Below, piece by piece: positions 40,263-53,500 of a stretch of 64,000 nt of DNA. This stretch comes from Taudactylus pleione (taxonomy: Eukaryota; Chordata; Amphibia; Anura; Myobatrachidae). Both the position numbers and the translations under genes were made by a program. Below the pieces are notes generated by a model. The model was not told the DNA's origin. It ran no database searches and saw nothing but the letters and a program-made list of their open reading frames with translations. Location of the stretch: the NCBI GenBank assembly GCA_031769625.1, contig JAUIMM010000694.1, positions 5,416,501 through 5,480,500 on the forward strand, given 5' to 3'. Position 1 is the stretch's first letter, and every line of letters begins with the position of its first letter.

Positions 40263-41114
40263 TTAAAAGTGGGCCCTTTTTATACCCCTATGTTGTTACC
40301 AGCACAGTAGGACTTCTGTATTCCAATAACAAATGATCAGGCTGAGCACAGACCACCCCTACATTTTACAATCTCTCTTTCTCCCAGAAATTCTGCAATT
40401 GCAGCTGAGGGATCTGTCAGCAATTAAATGTAACAAACTATCCGTCTAATTCATTTAGTCAGTGATTGATTTTGTTCTGTGTCCTTTTTTAAAAAATTTT
40501 CAGTCTCTTTCCAAACTGTACATTTTGCAATTTGTACAGGAAAAAACTGCGAAAGACGTCTGTGTAAGTAAAGCTGGGCCCGGACCTCCAGATCTAATCC
40601 CTGTTTTTTTCCTGAATGGGAGCTGGATGGCGATTAGCTGCGTACTTTAGCAACATATTTTCTCCCTGGCATCAGGGGGGAGTGTAGAACCCAGGCATTT
40701 TCAGGCTGTAAGCCATGTCTGATTTTCCATTAAGATAAAGTAATAGAGAGTGGTATCATACATCCAGCCCTAAATGGTTTCACCTCAGGTAAGCGGCATT
40801 GTAGTCGCTGAGACCAAACGTAATCATTACAAGAGCTGCGAGTGTTAAAGCTTTGCTGTAAGTGACACATACGGCTCCATTGAAGGTGGATTTGCAAGGG
40901 CAGAGAGGGTGATTGCGCCATCCCAGCTGCCAGCTCGCATGATGCTTTTAGAGCCAGTCAGGAGCACTGAGCAGACCGCTTACCCCTTCCCTCCCCGTCG
41001 CTATCATTATGACAGCTGTAAGATATAACCACTGCGAGAAATATACCTGCGTCACGTGCGTCCGTGTATACTACAAAAGCCATTTACAAGAAGAAGAGGT
41101 TACTTGTTAACTTA
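40263..41114. other. Unique sequence, possible conserved non-coding element
   Basis: No transposon features. The interval 40440-40930 is non-repetitive and moderately AT-rich, with ATTGATTTTG and GCGATTAGCTGCG. Function unknown. Confidence 0.35.
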
Positions 41115-41521
41115 GGGTCTGATTCAGAGATGTACGATATTCCAATATTTACGCATTTGAGCGATTATCGGTCGATCACGTTCCCCGTCGCAGAGAGGAT
41201 TTCTTTGCAAAGTGATTGACAGTCAGGGGCCGCTTCAGGGAAGTAACGAGGAATGTGGGCAAAGGGTGTGTCCCGGTCATTTTTGTGACGCGTTGTAGCC
41301 TGCGTCTGCGATCCCATACGCAGATATGGTGGTTCCGATGTCTCAGTCCAGGCAGCCATTCCGCCTGACCATAGAGCTACTCAGTTGGCCACTTGTTGAA
41401 TGATCTGCGACGGCTGTTGCATATTTGTATGCACTTGCCTGTATCTGCAAAGCCGCCAGGCATTAGCACATTTTCGCACAGCAGCTGCAAATCCATTAGC
41501 GTACATCTCTGAGTCAGACAC
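41115..41521. mobile_element. GGGTCTGATTCAGAGATGTACG-ended element
   Basis: The left terminus GGGTCTGATTCAGAGATG and the right terminus CATCTCTGAGTCAGACAC are inverted repeats of about 22 bp. The length is 407 bp. The flanks TTA and TAA are compatible with a 3-bp duplication but not identical. The interior is CpG-bearing and non-coding. It is a third branch of the GGGCCTGATTC superfamily. Confidence 0.8.
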
Positions 41522-41568
41522 TAAGGTTTTAAGCAGTGGTATATATGCAGGATCTGGCAGTGTTCAGT

Positions 41569-42050
41569 GGGCCTGATTCAGAGCTGCTCGCAAAAAGCAA
41601 GCGCCTGCTCTGAATTAGGGCAGCCGCTTTTTTTTTTTTTAAAACCCGCCTCTTGGCCGCTCGCATAGCTGTGGGTGACCACCCACAGCTTTTGCGAGCG
41701 GCCAGGTGATGGTCGCGACCATCGGGCTTGCGACGAGACCCTAGTGGTAGGGTCTTGTTCCCGCTAGCCCCAGGGAGCTTCTGACTCTTATAGAGCCGGA
41801 AGCTCACCACTAACATCACTCGTGATGTCAGTGGGGCCGCCCCCAAATGGCAGGCGTTCTTTCGGGAACGCCTCCGTTTCGCCAGCCACCCACCCCGACC
41901 CGCCTACCAAACAAGGCGAGCTGTCGATCAACATCGACAGCCGCCCCTTTTGTATGCAAGCGCCGGAGCGAGTGATGTCTTGCTCGCACACGCCGTGCAT
42001 GCGCACTGCCCGGCCATCGACCCGCTTGCGACCGGGTCTGAATCTGGCCC
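41569..42050 (-). mobile_element. Hairpin-chain element E6, diverged
   Basis: Runs in reverse order from GGGCCTGATTCAGAGCTG to GGGTCTGAATCTGGCCC. H10 (about 41655-41703, TTGGCCGCTCGCATAGCTGT...GCGAGCGGCCA), H6 (about 41805-41836), H5 (about 41848-41880) and H1 are visible. H9 is shortened, and H2 and H3 are eroded. The flanks AGT and AGA suggest an old, mutated 3-bp duplication. Confidence 0.82.
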
Positions 42051-42444
42051 AGAGTGTTTCCTTATTACATTAACTAAATGATAAAAGAAGCCTGATTTGA
42101 AATATGTTGCTTAGAAAGCGAATTAATCGTACTCCCCCCAACCACCCCTGTACATATATAAAAGGTTCAAATGTAAGCGGATTGGTACGATTTTTGTGTA
42201 GTGTGTAGGCGAGATGGATTTGCAGAAACGCAGAGAGGAAACGGGCCAGAATTACTGATACGTGTCAGCCATGATGTAACAATATCGTGCAGTGTGTCGG
42301 CATTCGTGATAGTCTCACCCTATTTCCTGTTTTTTGTCATTGGCAGTTTTTTTTTTTTTTTTTAATCTTATAGTGTGTAGTGTCGATATCGGGAGCTTTC
42401 ATTGGCAGAAAATTCAAGCCGCTTATCGGATCGATAGGAATACT
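42051..42444. other. Unassigned sequence
   Basis: A T-run at about 42347-42363; otherwise nothing recognised. Confidence 0.45.
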
Positions 42445-43018
42445 GGGCCTGATTCAGACCCGTTCGCTATATGCGTACGCTCTCTGGATGCGTATACAAA
42501 TTTGTCAAAGTGACGCCACGGGAAGCGATCGCTCGCCAAGACATAAGCACGCCCACCATGTCTTAGCGAGCGGCCACTTTGTGTATGCGTACGCCCACCA
42601 GCAACACATCATCTACAGGAAAACATTGGTACATCGAGCACCATCGGATGTGAACGCAGTGCTTGAGGTAGCTTTACTCTACCGCAAGCTTTGCGAGGAA
42701 ATCAGTGTAAAAAAAAAAGGCAAGTGACGTGTACTATGACGCTGCCTGTTATTCATGCACGCCTCTAAAACGGAGTTGAAACACTGAGGCACGCCTGCGT
42801 TCGCATATCCAACCCCCCGTTATTAGTGTCCTGCCCCTGTTACCACCCACAAACGGCCTCTCCTGTCACTCATTACCCTGGGCTGCCTTTGCTGGGCGAG
42901 CGAGAGGGATGCGATCGAAGTGAGTAGTTCGGCCAAGCGCAGAACGAAGCGTGCGTGTACGCAGAACATCGGGCCGCTTGCGAGCGCACGCATATAGCGA
43001 ACGGTCTGAATCAGGCCC
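42445..43018. mobile_element. GGGCCTGATTCAGACCCGTTCGC-ended element
   Basis: The left terminus GGGCCTGATTCAGACCCGTT (continuing CGCTATATGCGT) and the right terminus ACGCATATAGCGAACGGTCTGAATCAGGCCC pair over more than 25 bp. The flanks ACT and ATT match at 2 of 3 positions. The interior resembles the 1476-2074 element in size and composition and has only weak hairpins. Confidence 0.82.
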
Positions 43019-43234
43019 ATTGTTTTAGTGTTTAGCTAGCTTAAGATGTATTAGGAGCCAAGTAACTTGTGGGGGCCACTGGCACTATAACTGGCTGGCA
43101 GCAGTTCCTGTGTGCCAGGGATGCTCATTAGAGGGAGAGAAATGATTAGTTGAAACGTTTTTGCCATCGCCATTGGATGGTATGTGACCATCTTTTCGGA
43201 AATCATTCTACTTAACTCATGGGCATTTAGCCCT
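43019..43234. other. Unassigned sequence
   Basis: No feature recognised. Confidence 0.4.
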
Positions 43235-43342
43235 CCAGCTGCTGTGGAGCTACACATCCCGGCATGCCTTGTCATGGTTTTAGCATGCCCTAATAGCAAA
43301 ACTGTGGCATGGCATGCTGGAATTTGTAGTTCCACAGCAGCC
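43235..43342. mobile_element. Hairpin MITE (CCAGCTGCTGTGGAGCTACA arms)
   Basis: The arms CCAGCTGCTGTGGAGCTACA and TGTAGTTCCACAGCAGCC, then GGCATGCC / GGCATGCT and CATGGTTTTAGCAT / CAAAACTGTGGCATG, form a long imperfect hairpin around CCTAATAG. This is typical of a short palindromic DNA transposon derivative. Confidence 0.75.
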
Positions 43343-43595
43343 AGTGGGATGCATGTTGAATACCCCTGGTTTAAACCGTTGATGGTGCAGTTTTGCGCAA
43401 ATGGGTTTACATCACCACACGTCGGGAGAACACACAGCGAAAAGAGGCATACAGTGGTGGCACACAGCGCAATCCCAGCATCAAATGGTAAAAACGTCTT
43501 CATCCGACCGGAAAAACCAAGATTGTTGCGAGCTATCATTTTCCGATGGCCATACCTACTACTGTCTGTGAACAGCATGAGTCACCATTGATGGG

Positions 43596-43880
43596 TTGGG
43601 TACGAGATGCGGGCACTCAGAATCCCAAAACCGGCATCATAACTGTGTTACAATCCTGACACAAGTAAGTGTACTAACCCTACCCCTAATCCTAACCCTC
43701 CCTCCCCGCAGCATAGACCTAACCCCCCCCCCTAGTGCCTAACCTTAACCCACCCCCCCTAACCCCAATACTTACCCTCAGGAAGTCAGTGGTCGGGAAG
43801 CTGGCGCCGGGAGTCTGACTGGTGTCGGGATTCCAGCATAGGCATCCCGACAGCCGGAATCATAATTACATCCCCCATTG
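43596..43880 (+). mobile_element. TAACCC-rich inverted-repeat element, copy 2
   Basis: The left margin GGTTGGGTACGAGATGCGGG and the right margin CATCCCGACAGCCGGAATCA are imperfectly inverted. The interior 43672-43770 holds degenerate CCTAACCCT words. Related to the elements at 16857, 47303, 60253 and 61763. Confidence 0.68.
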
Positions 43881-45514
43881 TTGTGTGGCAGCCAGTTAGG
43901 TCCCCTCTTTGGTAGTAGACTTGGGGTTGACCATTTAGTAATTTGGTTCTGAAGTGGAGACGGAGAATTGCAGAGACAGCGCTCTGCCCAGCAGACCTCA
44001 TGCCAACCACTCTCATTCTCTGAGGCTTATTGTCACCTATATACATAACATGTTGGCATGGACCTGCAGCGACAGAAGGTGCCAGCGTTGGTGATTTCTT
44101 ACCAGCTATTCTCTTTGGTACAATAGAGATGTAGAAGATTGAAGAAATATTGTTTTGTTTTGTTTTTGTAACTAAGAATTTGCAGTTCTGGCTCCTAATT
44201 AGAATGTAGTCAGATAGATCACGGCGTAGTAGGTGTCAACACAACACATTGGCTTCAAGGAACTAGTATAGTATGTTTCGGTATTTCATACTGCACTGTA
44301 GTACTGTAATCGGATTGGTCACTGGTCACCTTCATGGTCATACGCAGTCCTCAGGTACTGATACTAGAGCAGCACATGGCTCCTATACAGGGGCAGCAGC
44401 GAAATATAGGGGCTTCCCAAGGTTGAATTATTGAACTGATGTAATATTATATATACAAAATAAATATTTTCAAATTGGCTGCCTTTCCTCTAACAGAGGA
44501 AACTAGCCCTGTGTATAATGAAGCCCGTGACTAGAGATGAGGATGGCGCAGGAGATGAAAGCTGGGGCTTGGATGCACATTTTGCTTTGGTGATAAGTGC
44601 ATAAAAATAATTGCAGCGACTTATTCCTTTAACAAAGCTGTAGAAATCTTTTTTTATTATTTTTTTTTCTTTATTAAGAAGCCCTGACGTAGTTTAAGGC
44701 CGTGGCTGTGAATTATTACATTTGGTGCAGCTGCCGAGAGCCGGAACAAGTGGCGTTTTATGTGTAAAAGGAACAGGGGACAAATAGGTTTTTATTGCAT
44801 TTCAAATGAAAAGACTGGGGAGGGTTTGGGATAAAATTGATTTTCATATCCAGAAACGCTCTTCTCCTTATCGGCCTCGCAGCCTTGTAGCTGCCCTCGC
44901 TGCAATTATATTCTTTTGTAAGCATGTCAGGCCCATCACCACTCCGTGTTTTCCAATAACACCCCATCCACTGAATGTCATGTGCCCGGGAAGGGGAGCT
45001 GGGAGCCGTGTGCCACAGACAGTGAATGCTACTTGTCCTGTGTTCTCTGCCGCAGTGTATATGATGGATTGCCGGCGTTTCCCTGCACAATCCGGGCTGC
45101 CCTTTCCTGTCACTGCCATAAAGTGCATACACCTCTCTTCATTGCTCCAGCAAACACTGAGCACCGACTCCCGTACTGTCTATACACAGGAGCATTTACC
45201 CACCTGACCGCTGGCACCTGCTTGGCATTTCAGGGGATGGCGTCAGCTGTTTCACCTTTTCCATTATTTGTTTGTTTTGTGCTATCTAAACAGGGTACAG
45301 TAACCTCCTCGTAGCTGCATCTATCATGTGCTGGTGGTATTTCAGCGTGTACCGGGGTGTAGGGGGCTGTCCCTTCACAGAACCTATAAATAGCAATTGC
45401 GTTATTTAAGCAACTGCTGATAAGAGTCGCAAATATATAGTAAACGAGCTTATGAAAGGTTCTGTCAGAGCCTAAGTTGGAAGAGTACCTAGCTCCATAA
45501 CAAGTGCCCTATAC
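43881..45514. other. Unique sequence, possible conserved non-coding stretch at 44690-45240
   Basis: No transposon or exon motif. The central part is non-repetitive and of mixed composition, with no long frame that carries a family motif. Conservation cannot be judged here. Confidence 0.35.
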
Positions 45515-46500
45515 AGTGTTGACGGTATCCGGTTACATGGTCGACAGTTACCATATCGACATTCATAATATTGACACCACAATGCAGGGACGTGCTGTCA
45601 TACGGAAATTTGATATACAAATGATTAGAATAATACAAAGAAGATATTTATAACTTATAAACATCTTCTTTGTTTATTGTAATACATTTTATAGGTAACA
45701 CTCCCCAGCTTCGTGGAGCTCCCGGGAACTGCAGGGAGAAGAGAGATGAGGCAGCAGTAGCTCAGCCTGGCTTCTGTATAGTCAGACACTGCTTACATAT
45801 CTGGGGGCGGGGCCACACCCCAGGCAGTAAGTTGCACAGAAAGTGAGCCAATAGAGGCATGCCTCTGAGTACGGGGGCGTGCCTTGAGCATTAATGGACA
45901 CCTTGGATGTGTCATCTGACCAGGAAGTGCCCTGCAGGGTTTAGAAATCGCAGCTCAGTCAGCAGCAGCAAGAAAAGACCCAGTGATGCAGGTAGGATAA
46001 TCAATGGACCCTGATGCTAGTAGTAAGGGGAGAGTTACAGTGAGTAGGGGGTGATACAGGCTCCCAGCACTCCGACCCATCTCCATGTGTGCCTCCCCAG
46101 CCATTGACCTCACTTCACGTCACTGCCACAATGTTTTCACTAGAATGTTGACATGGTTCAACATGTTAGGTTAGTCACTAGGGGGGAGGGTTACACATTA
46201 GGGGAAAGTACCAGAACCACCGCTCGTCGTGCGCCACTGCTACTCAACGCATGATTGCTGGGATCCAGAAGACGATGCTGTAGGTGATACTGCCGCCAAG
46301 ACCAGTTAAGTTACTGCTGAGCCACCAGGGACATTAGGTTGACATTCTGTCATGCTGATATGTCATACATGTTGACATGAATGTCCACGTGGTTGCTGTC
46401 AATATAATAAGCATGTCGACATGCTACATGTTGACATTTCAACCATATCAACTTTCTTATGTCGATCTTATGCACATCAACTGAGAACTGTCGACCTAAC
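45515..46500. repeat. GTCGACAT-word repeat in two parts around a GC-rich insert
   Basis: The parts 45515-45600 and 46120-46500 are rich in palindromic ATGTCGACAT, TGTTGACAT and GTTGACATG words (for example near 46410-46437). They look like one element split by the 45605-46115 segment. That segment contains a GGGGGCGGGGCC stretch and CAGCAGCAGCAAG. Family unknown. Confidence 0.5.
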
Positions 46501-46537
46501 ACATCACACCCATATTGACTCCTGGAACAGGCAAATG

Positions 46538-46845
46538 CAGGGCCATAACTAGGGCTGTGCAAGCAGTGCCTTTGCACAGAGCACTCTGTGAGTGGCACCT
46601 TCGCTACCCCATGGCCCTTGTTTGTGGTTAGCAGGGTGCCTGTAACGACACTCTTCAGCCAGGATCACCGCTGCAGTGCCGCCTGGAACATCCTTTGGAC
46701 GCTCCAGACATTCACACTCCAGTCTATACAGGCACCCGGAGCTTCCTGAAGACACCCTGGGCAGTGTTGTACTTCCCGGCGCTGAAGGCCCCGTCTTCAA
46801 AACATGATGTAATCTGTTTAGGAGGCGTGGCTAGTTACGACACTG
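46538..46845. mobile_element. hAT-like element (CAGGGCCATAACTAG ends)
   Basis: The left end CAGGGCCATAACTAGGG and the right end GGCTAGTTACGACACTG are imperfectly inverted, as in hAT-type short elements. The 8-bp flanks do not match. Related starts occur at 49067 and 63348. Confidence 0.6.
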
Positions 46846-47302
46846 CAGGGGGTTTCCAGTTGCCCAGACCTTCCCCCTTGTCAAACGTCTCAAATCATGA
46901 TCACGACAGCAGTAGTGTATTATATGTTTCTACTAGAGCATCAGCCACAGCATGCAGTTTAAGGGATGGAACAGTGGCAGCAGCTTCTCCTGGCAAGTCT
47001 GCTGTGTGTGTGGATCTGAGCACTCAATCAGCGTACTGGACCAGAGATCAGCTGCCAGCAAGAAGAGACGGGTTTCGTACCATAAGGTGGGAGAATGTGT
47101 GCTTAGTAAGCTCAGTTCTGTCTCCTACTGGTTATACTACAGTATGTATCTATATTATGGGATGTTTGACATTTTCCTGACCATTTATGTTATTTATATA
47201 AAAGAAATATGTCTGATAGAGAAAGCTCATTCATTAGAGTGACTCTTTCCCCTACAGCCTATTCTATAGTGCTAAATATTAATACATTGTTACATATACT
47301 AC
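46846..47302. other. Unassigned sequence
   Basis: No feature recognised. Confidence 0.4.
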
Positions 47303-47405
47303 CGAGTGGTTGGGTACGGGATGCCGGCGCTCGGGATCCCTACGGTCAGAATCCCGAGGCCAGCATCCTTACTGGGTCACAATGCCGACAGATGAAGATA
47401 AGTAT
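47303..47405 (+). mobile_element. Left half of a TAACCC-type element
   Basis: GGTTGGGTACGGGATGCCGG followed by ATCCCGAGGCCAGCATCC matches the left margin of the element at 43596. The remainder is missing where L2 sequence begins. Confidence 0.55.
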
Positions 47406-47423
47406 ATTAATTGAGGCAATCCG

Positions 47424-49010
47424 TCACACAATCTCCCCACTGCAGCCTTACCCCCCCACCATCTGCTCCCCCCAGCCACCCCACCTTGAGCTCCTTCCGC
47501 ACCAACACAGTTGATGAGGTCCACTCCCTCATCTTGTCCTCTCCACCCTCTGCCTGCCCCCTTGACCCTCTCCCTTCTCTACTCTGCTCCCTTTCGCCCA
47601 CTGCCTGCTCCCACCTTGCTCACCTCATCAATTCATCTCTCTCTACTGGCATCTTTCCCTCACTGTTCAAACATGCTCGTCCTCACCCACTAACTACTGC
47701 TCCATTTCTCTTTACCTCCAAACTACTTGAACGGCTTTTCTACAACCGCCTCACCAGCATAGGTTTTCTGACAACTCCGTCCTTGATTTTCTCCATTCTG
47801 CCTTTCGCCCACTTCACTCCACTGAAACTGCCCTGGTCAAATTCACCAATGACCTGGTTTCGGCCAAATCCAGGGGCTACTTCTCTCTGCTCATCCTCCT
47901 GGGCCTCTCTGCAGCCTTTGACACAGTGGATCATTCCTCCTCCATACCTTTCAGATCATTGGTCTCTCTAACACCGTCCATGCCTGGTTCACCTCTTACC
48001 TCACCAGCTGCTCCTTTTCTGTGTCTGCCTTCGGCTCCACATCACCCCCTTCCATCCTTTCCGTTGGTGTCCCACAGGGTTTTGTCCTTGGCTCGCCTGC
48101 TCTTCTCCCTGTACACCTCTTCACTAGGAGAACTCATCAGTTCCTCCAGCCTCAAATACCACCTCTATGCCTCTCCTCTCGCTCTCTGAAGCTCAACATG
48201 GACAAAACCGAACTCATCATCTTTCCCCCTAACAGTGTTTTCAGCCCCACCAATCTCTATATCACTGTTGACAACACCATCATCTCCTCTGTTCCCCAAA
48301 TTCACTGTTTGGGTGTCACCCTTGACGCCTACCTTTCCTTCACCCCCCACATTCAGTCTCTGGCTCCTGTTGATTCCTGCTACGCAACATTGCTCACATT
48401 AGGACATTCCTCTCCCAGAATGCTACCACTGATTATTCATTCACTAATCATTTCTCGGCTCGACTACGGCAACCTTCTCCTCACTGGCCTCCCACGTAGT
48501 CATCTTACTTCCCTCCAATCTGTTCTCAGCGCTGCAGCTAGACTTATCTTCCCCACCCGCCATTCCACATCTGCCACTCCCCACCTCCAAAACCTGCACT
48601 GGCTCCCATTCCCCTACAGAATCTCTTCAAACTCACCCTCTCATGCAAGGCCCTATCTGACAATCTCCTTACATACTCCCTCCCGCTCTCTCTGGTCTGC
48701 CAGTGACCGTTACATCTCATCTACCCTGGTTACTGCATCTCACGCTCGTATCCAAGATTTTGCCCGTGCGGCCCCCCTTCGCTGGAATGTGCTCGATCAG
48801 GCTCTTCCTGACCTTACATAGCTTCAAACATGAACTGAAAACCCATCATCATAGCACTCCACACCGTCCTGCCTCAGCCATCTCATCCTAGTCTTCTTCC
48901 TGCCACATGCTCATGCCATCTGTCTTTCTACCCTAGATTGTAAGCTCCTAGGAGCAGGGTCCTTCTCCCTCCTGTTCTCTACCACTGCTATGACAACCTT
49001 CACCTTCTTA
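47424..49010 (+). mobile_element. L2-type LINE, 5' truncated
   Basis: Reverse-transcriptase domain fragments are followed by a typical L2 3' tail (TAGATTGTAAGCTCCTAGGA, GCAGGGTCCTTCTCCC). Absence of the endonuclease domain shows 5' truncation at about 47424, directly against a TAACCC-element fragment. Several frameshifts make it inactive. Confidence 0.87.
47440..48840 (+). pseudogene. L2 ORF2 reverse-transcriptase region, frameshifted
   Basis: In order, with frame changes between pieces: VDEVHSLILSSPPSACPLDP and LINSSLSTGIFPSLFKHA (the entry to the RT domain), SKLLERLFYNRL, and LLILLGLSAAFDTVDHS (block around the first catalytic Asp). The FxDD-box region then appears damaged (Y/F-A-D-D not readable near 48160). 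LNMDKTELIIFPPNS and LGVTLDAYLSFTPHIQSL follow, then SLIISRLDYGNLLLTGLP and WLPFPYRISSNS of the C-terminal region. The order and wording are those of the L2/CR1 group of non-LTR retrotransposons, whose enzyme copies RNA at nicked target DNA. Confidence 0.85.
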
Positions 49011-49066
49011 GCTGTATTATGTACCGAGATGCCCCCCACTGTATGTATAGATGCTGTAATACCATC

Positions 49067-49320
49067 CAGGGCCATAATTAGGGGTGTGCAACCGGTGCCG
49101 CTGCACAGAACCCTTGCTCCTGGCAAGCCTGGACTGGCACCTTGCAGCGTGCCGGAGAGTCCTTTAGTCGCAGCCTGTACAGCCGATCGGTGCTTCCTCA
49201 GGATGCTCCGGTCAGTGCTGCACTTACAGGTGATGCCGGCTCCGCCCTCTCTGCGTGTGACGTCAATGCGCATGATGTTGGGCACTCGTTGGGCACGCTG
49301 GCATAGGACGCATTAGCATT
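49067..49320. mobile_element. hAT-like fragment (CAGGGCCATAATTAGG start)
   Basis: Begins CAGGGCCATAATTAGGGG, similar to 46538, and continues with GTGCAACCGGTGCCGCTGCA (compare GTGCAAGCAGTGCCTTTGCA there). The right end is not clear. Confidence 0.5.
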
Positions 49321-49655
49321 GATACCGTCAGTGCTTCTTTGGACGTCACCATTGATCGCACAATCGAAACTTGCATCAGCCCTATGGCCATCTGACTGTG
49401 GCCTCCTATGTCTGTGGCTGTGCGTTTGGGAACGCTTCCGCTGACATGCCTGCGACACTCCCATCACACGCCCATGACTGTCTTTGCGTGCACTACTAGC
49501 CACCTCCCTGTCACTGCCCAGGATCACCCGGGTACTTTTCCACAATAGTTCTGTTACCGTGCGTATCAATTGCAGCTGTGCCCATGTGTGAACACACCAC
49601 GGGCGCATACGCTATAGGAGCGCTGCGTCCTACTCTGAATCACACCCTTACCGTC
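49321..49655. mobile_element. Right-end fragment of a GGGCCTGATTC-superfamily element
   Basis: Ends ACTCTGAATCACACCC near 49648, preceded by CpG-bearing sequence such as GCGCATACGCTATAGGAGCG. The left end is missing, possibly replaced by the preceding hAT-like fragment. Confidence 0.45.
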
Positions 49656-50521
49656 TGTCTGGGGGGGAGAAAGTAATGCAATTGGTCAGTGCTGCACCAA
49701 AATATGGATCTGCTTTACAACAAATGGTATATAAATTGCCATGGAACACTTCTGATTGTTCATTATATTAGATTACGGTTAGCAGTGGTATTGTTAGATC
49801 CTAGCAGCCAATCAGTTGTCACCACACTTTATAATGTACCTGTTTGTTGGGGACCTGTAACCTGTGTGATACATAAGGGCAGGTTCAGAATGTTCTCTTT
49901 TAATTTCCATGTATGTGACATTGTAGTCATGGTAACATTGTATCTGGCTCTTTGTGCAGTATCTTTGTATTGATCTGCTCTGTACACTAGACACCAGTAC
50001 ATACCAATAGCAAGTCATTCATTAACTCTTCCGTTACTGGAGCAGACAGCAGGGGGGAGACCCACATTAGGTTTGGCAGTGACCTTCTTACCGTTTTACT
50101 TACACAATGCCTGGACAAGCTTGGCAACCTTACCCAAGGGGAATAACCCTGAGAGACATGTGAGTGATGGACGGGTTCACGGTTTATTAATGACATTATT
50201 TACTACATGGCTGAGGGGTCAGCAGTGAGGTCTATTGTTCATTCCTGTGATGTGGCTCTTTGTGACCTCTGTACTGCTCAAACCCCAGCTCAGAAATACA
50301 TTCTTCTGTTATGTCTACCAAGTGTATGAGGAGGAGAGGACATGCAGTATACTGTAGTTGACACTTCTATTGGTTGTTTTTTAAAAATAATTATTATGTT
50401 AATTGTCACTAACACTAATGATGTGTTGTAAAATGTTATCAGAATAGAACCCTTCCTTTTACTGAGTATGGAATGTTTTGTATCAGATGCCTCAGCATGC
50501 AGGTCACTTGTGTATAATATA
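49656..50521. other. Unassigned sequence
   Basis: No gene or repeat recognised before the 31-bp array. Confidence 0.45.
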
Positions 50522-53500
50522 TGTGTAGGGGCATACCAATATACTCTGTAGGTACTTGGGGGCATACCAATATACTCTGTAGGTATTTGGGGGCATACAA
50601 ATATACTCTGTAGGTACTTGGGGGCATACCAATATACTCTGTAGGTATTTGGGGGCATACAAATATACTCTGTAGGTACTTGGGGGCATACCAATATACT
50701 CTGTAGGTACTTGGGGGAATACCAATATACTCTGTAGGTACTTGGGGGCATACCAATATACTCTGTAGGTACTTGGGGGCATACCAATATACTCTGTAGG
50801 TATTTGGGGGGATACCAATGTACTCTGTAGGTACTTGGGGGCATACCAATATACTCTGTAGGTATTTGGGGGCATACCAATATACTCTGTAGGTACTTGG
50901 GGGCATACCAATATACTCTGTAGGTACTTGGGGGCATACCAATATACTCTGTAGGTACTTGGGGGCATACCAATATACTCTGTAGGTACTTGGGGGCATA
51001 CCAATATACTCTGTAGGTACTTGGGGGCATACCAATATACTCTGTAGGTACTTGGGGGCATACCAATATACTCTGTATCTACTTGGGGCATACCAATATA
51101 CTCTGTAGGTACTTGGGGGCATACCAATATACTCTGTAGCTACTTGGGGGCATACCAATATACTCTGTAGGTTCTTGGTGGCATACCAATATACTCTGTA
51201 GGTACTTGGGGGCATACCAATATACTCTGTATCTACTTGGGGGCATACCAATATACTCTGTAGGTACTTGGGGGAATACCAATATACTCTGTAGGTACTT
51301 GGGGGCATACCAATATACTCTGTAGCTACTTGGGGGCATACCAATATACTCTGTAGCTACTTGGGGGCATACCAATATACTCTGTAGGTACTTGGGGGCA
51401 TACCAATATACTCTGTATCTACTTGGGGGGCATACCAATATACTCTGTAGGTACTTGGGGGCATACCAATATACTCTGTAGGTACTTGGGGGCATACCAA
51501 TATACTCTGTAGGTACTTGGGGGCATACCAATATACTCTGTAGGTACTTGGGGGCATACCAATATACTCTGTAGGTACTTGGGGGCATACCAATATACTC
51601 TGTAGGTACTTGGGGGCATACCAATATACTCTGTAGGTACTTGGGGGACATACCAATATACTCTGTAGGTACTTGGGGGCATACCAATATACTCTGTAGG
51701 TACTTGGGGGCATACCAATATACTCTGTAGGTACTTGGAGGCATACCAATATACTCTGTAGGTACTTGGGGGCATACCAATATACTCTGTAGGTACTTGG
51801 GGGCATACCAATATACTCTGTAGGTACTTGGGGGCATACCAATATACTCTGTAGGTACTTGGAGGCATACCAATATACTCTGTAGGTATTTGGGGGCATA
51901 CCAATATACTCTGTAGGTACTTGGGGGCATACCAATATACTCTGTAGGTACTTGGGGGCATACCAATATACTCTGTAGGTACTTGGAGGCATACCAATAT
52001 ACTCTGTAGGTATTTGGGGGCATACCAATATACTCTGTAGGTACTTGGGGGCATACCAATATACTCTGTAGGTACTTGGCGGCATACCAATATACTCTGT
52101 AGGTACTTGGGGGCATACCAATATACTCTGTAGGTACTTGGCGGCATACCAATATACTCTGTAGGTACTTGGGGGCATACCAATATTCTCTGTAGGTACT
52201 TGGGGGCATACCAATATACTCTGTAGGTACTTGGGGGCATACCAATATACTCTGTAGGTACTTGGGGGACATACCAATATACGCTGTAGGTACTTGGGGG
52301 AATACCAATATACTCTGTAGGTACTTGGGGGCATACCAATATACTCTGTAGGTACTTGGGGGCATACCAATATACTCTGTAGGTACTTGGGGGCATACCA
52401 ATATACTCTGTAGGTACTTGGAGGCATACCAATATACTCTGTAGGTATTTGGGGGCATACCAATATACTCTGTAGGTACTTGGAGGCATACCAATATACT
52501 CTGTAGGTATTTGGGGGCATACCAATATACTCTGTAGGTACTTGGGGGCATACCAATATACTCTGTAGGTACTTGGCGGCATACCAATATACTCTGTAGG
52601 TACTTGGGGGCATACCAATATACTCTGTAGGTACTTGGCGGCATACCAATATACTCTGTAGGTACTTGGGGGCATACCAATATACTCTGTAGGTACTTGG
52701 GTGCATACCAATATACTCTGTAGGTACTTGGGGGCGTATCAATATACTCTGTAGCTACTTGGGGGCATACCAATATACTCTGTAGGTACTTGGGGGCATA
52801 CCAATATACTCTGTAGGTACTTGGGGGCATACCAATATACTCTGTAGATACTTGGGAGCATACCAATATACTCTGTAGGTACTTGGGGGAATACCAATAT
52901 ACTCTGTAGGTACTTGGGGGAATACCAATATACTCTGTAGGTACTTGGGGGCATACCAATATACTCTGTAGGTACTTGGGGGCATACCAATATACTCTGT
53001 AGGTACTTGGGGGAATACCAATATACTCTGTTGGTACTTGGGGGCACACCAATATACTCTGTAGGTACTTGGGGGCATACTAATATACTCTGTAGGTACT
53101 TGGGGGCATACCAATATACTCTGTAGCTACTTGGGGGCATACCAATATACTCTGTATCTACTTGGGGGCATACCAATATACTCTGTAGGTACTTGGGGGC
53201 ATACCAATATACTCTGTAGCTACTAGGGGGCATACCAATATACTCTGTAGGTTCTTGGGGGCATACCAATATACTCTGTATCTACTTGGGGGCATCAATA
53301 TACTCTGTAGGTACTTGGGGGCATACCAATATACTCTGTAGGTACTTGGGGGCATACCAGTATTCTCTCTATCTACTTGGGGGCATACCATTATACTCTG
53401 TAGGTACTTGGGGGCATACCAGTATACTCTGTATCTACTTGGGGGAATACCAATATACTCTGTATCTACTTGGGGGCATACCAATATACTCTGTAGGTAC

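Noticed and set aside
44758..45314. Possible host exon in 44.7-45.3 kb
   Set aside because: Open frames on both strands of similar length, no splice-bounded motif and no recognisable domain. Unique non-coding DNA is as likely.
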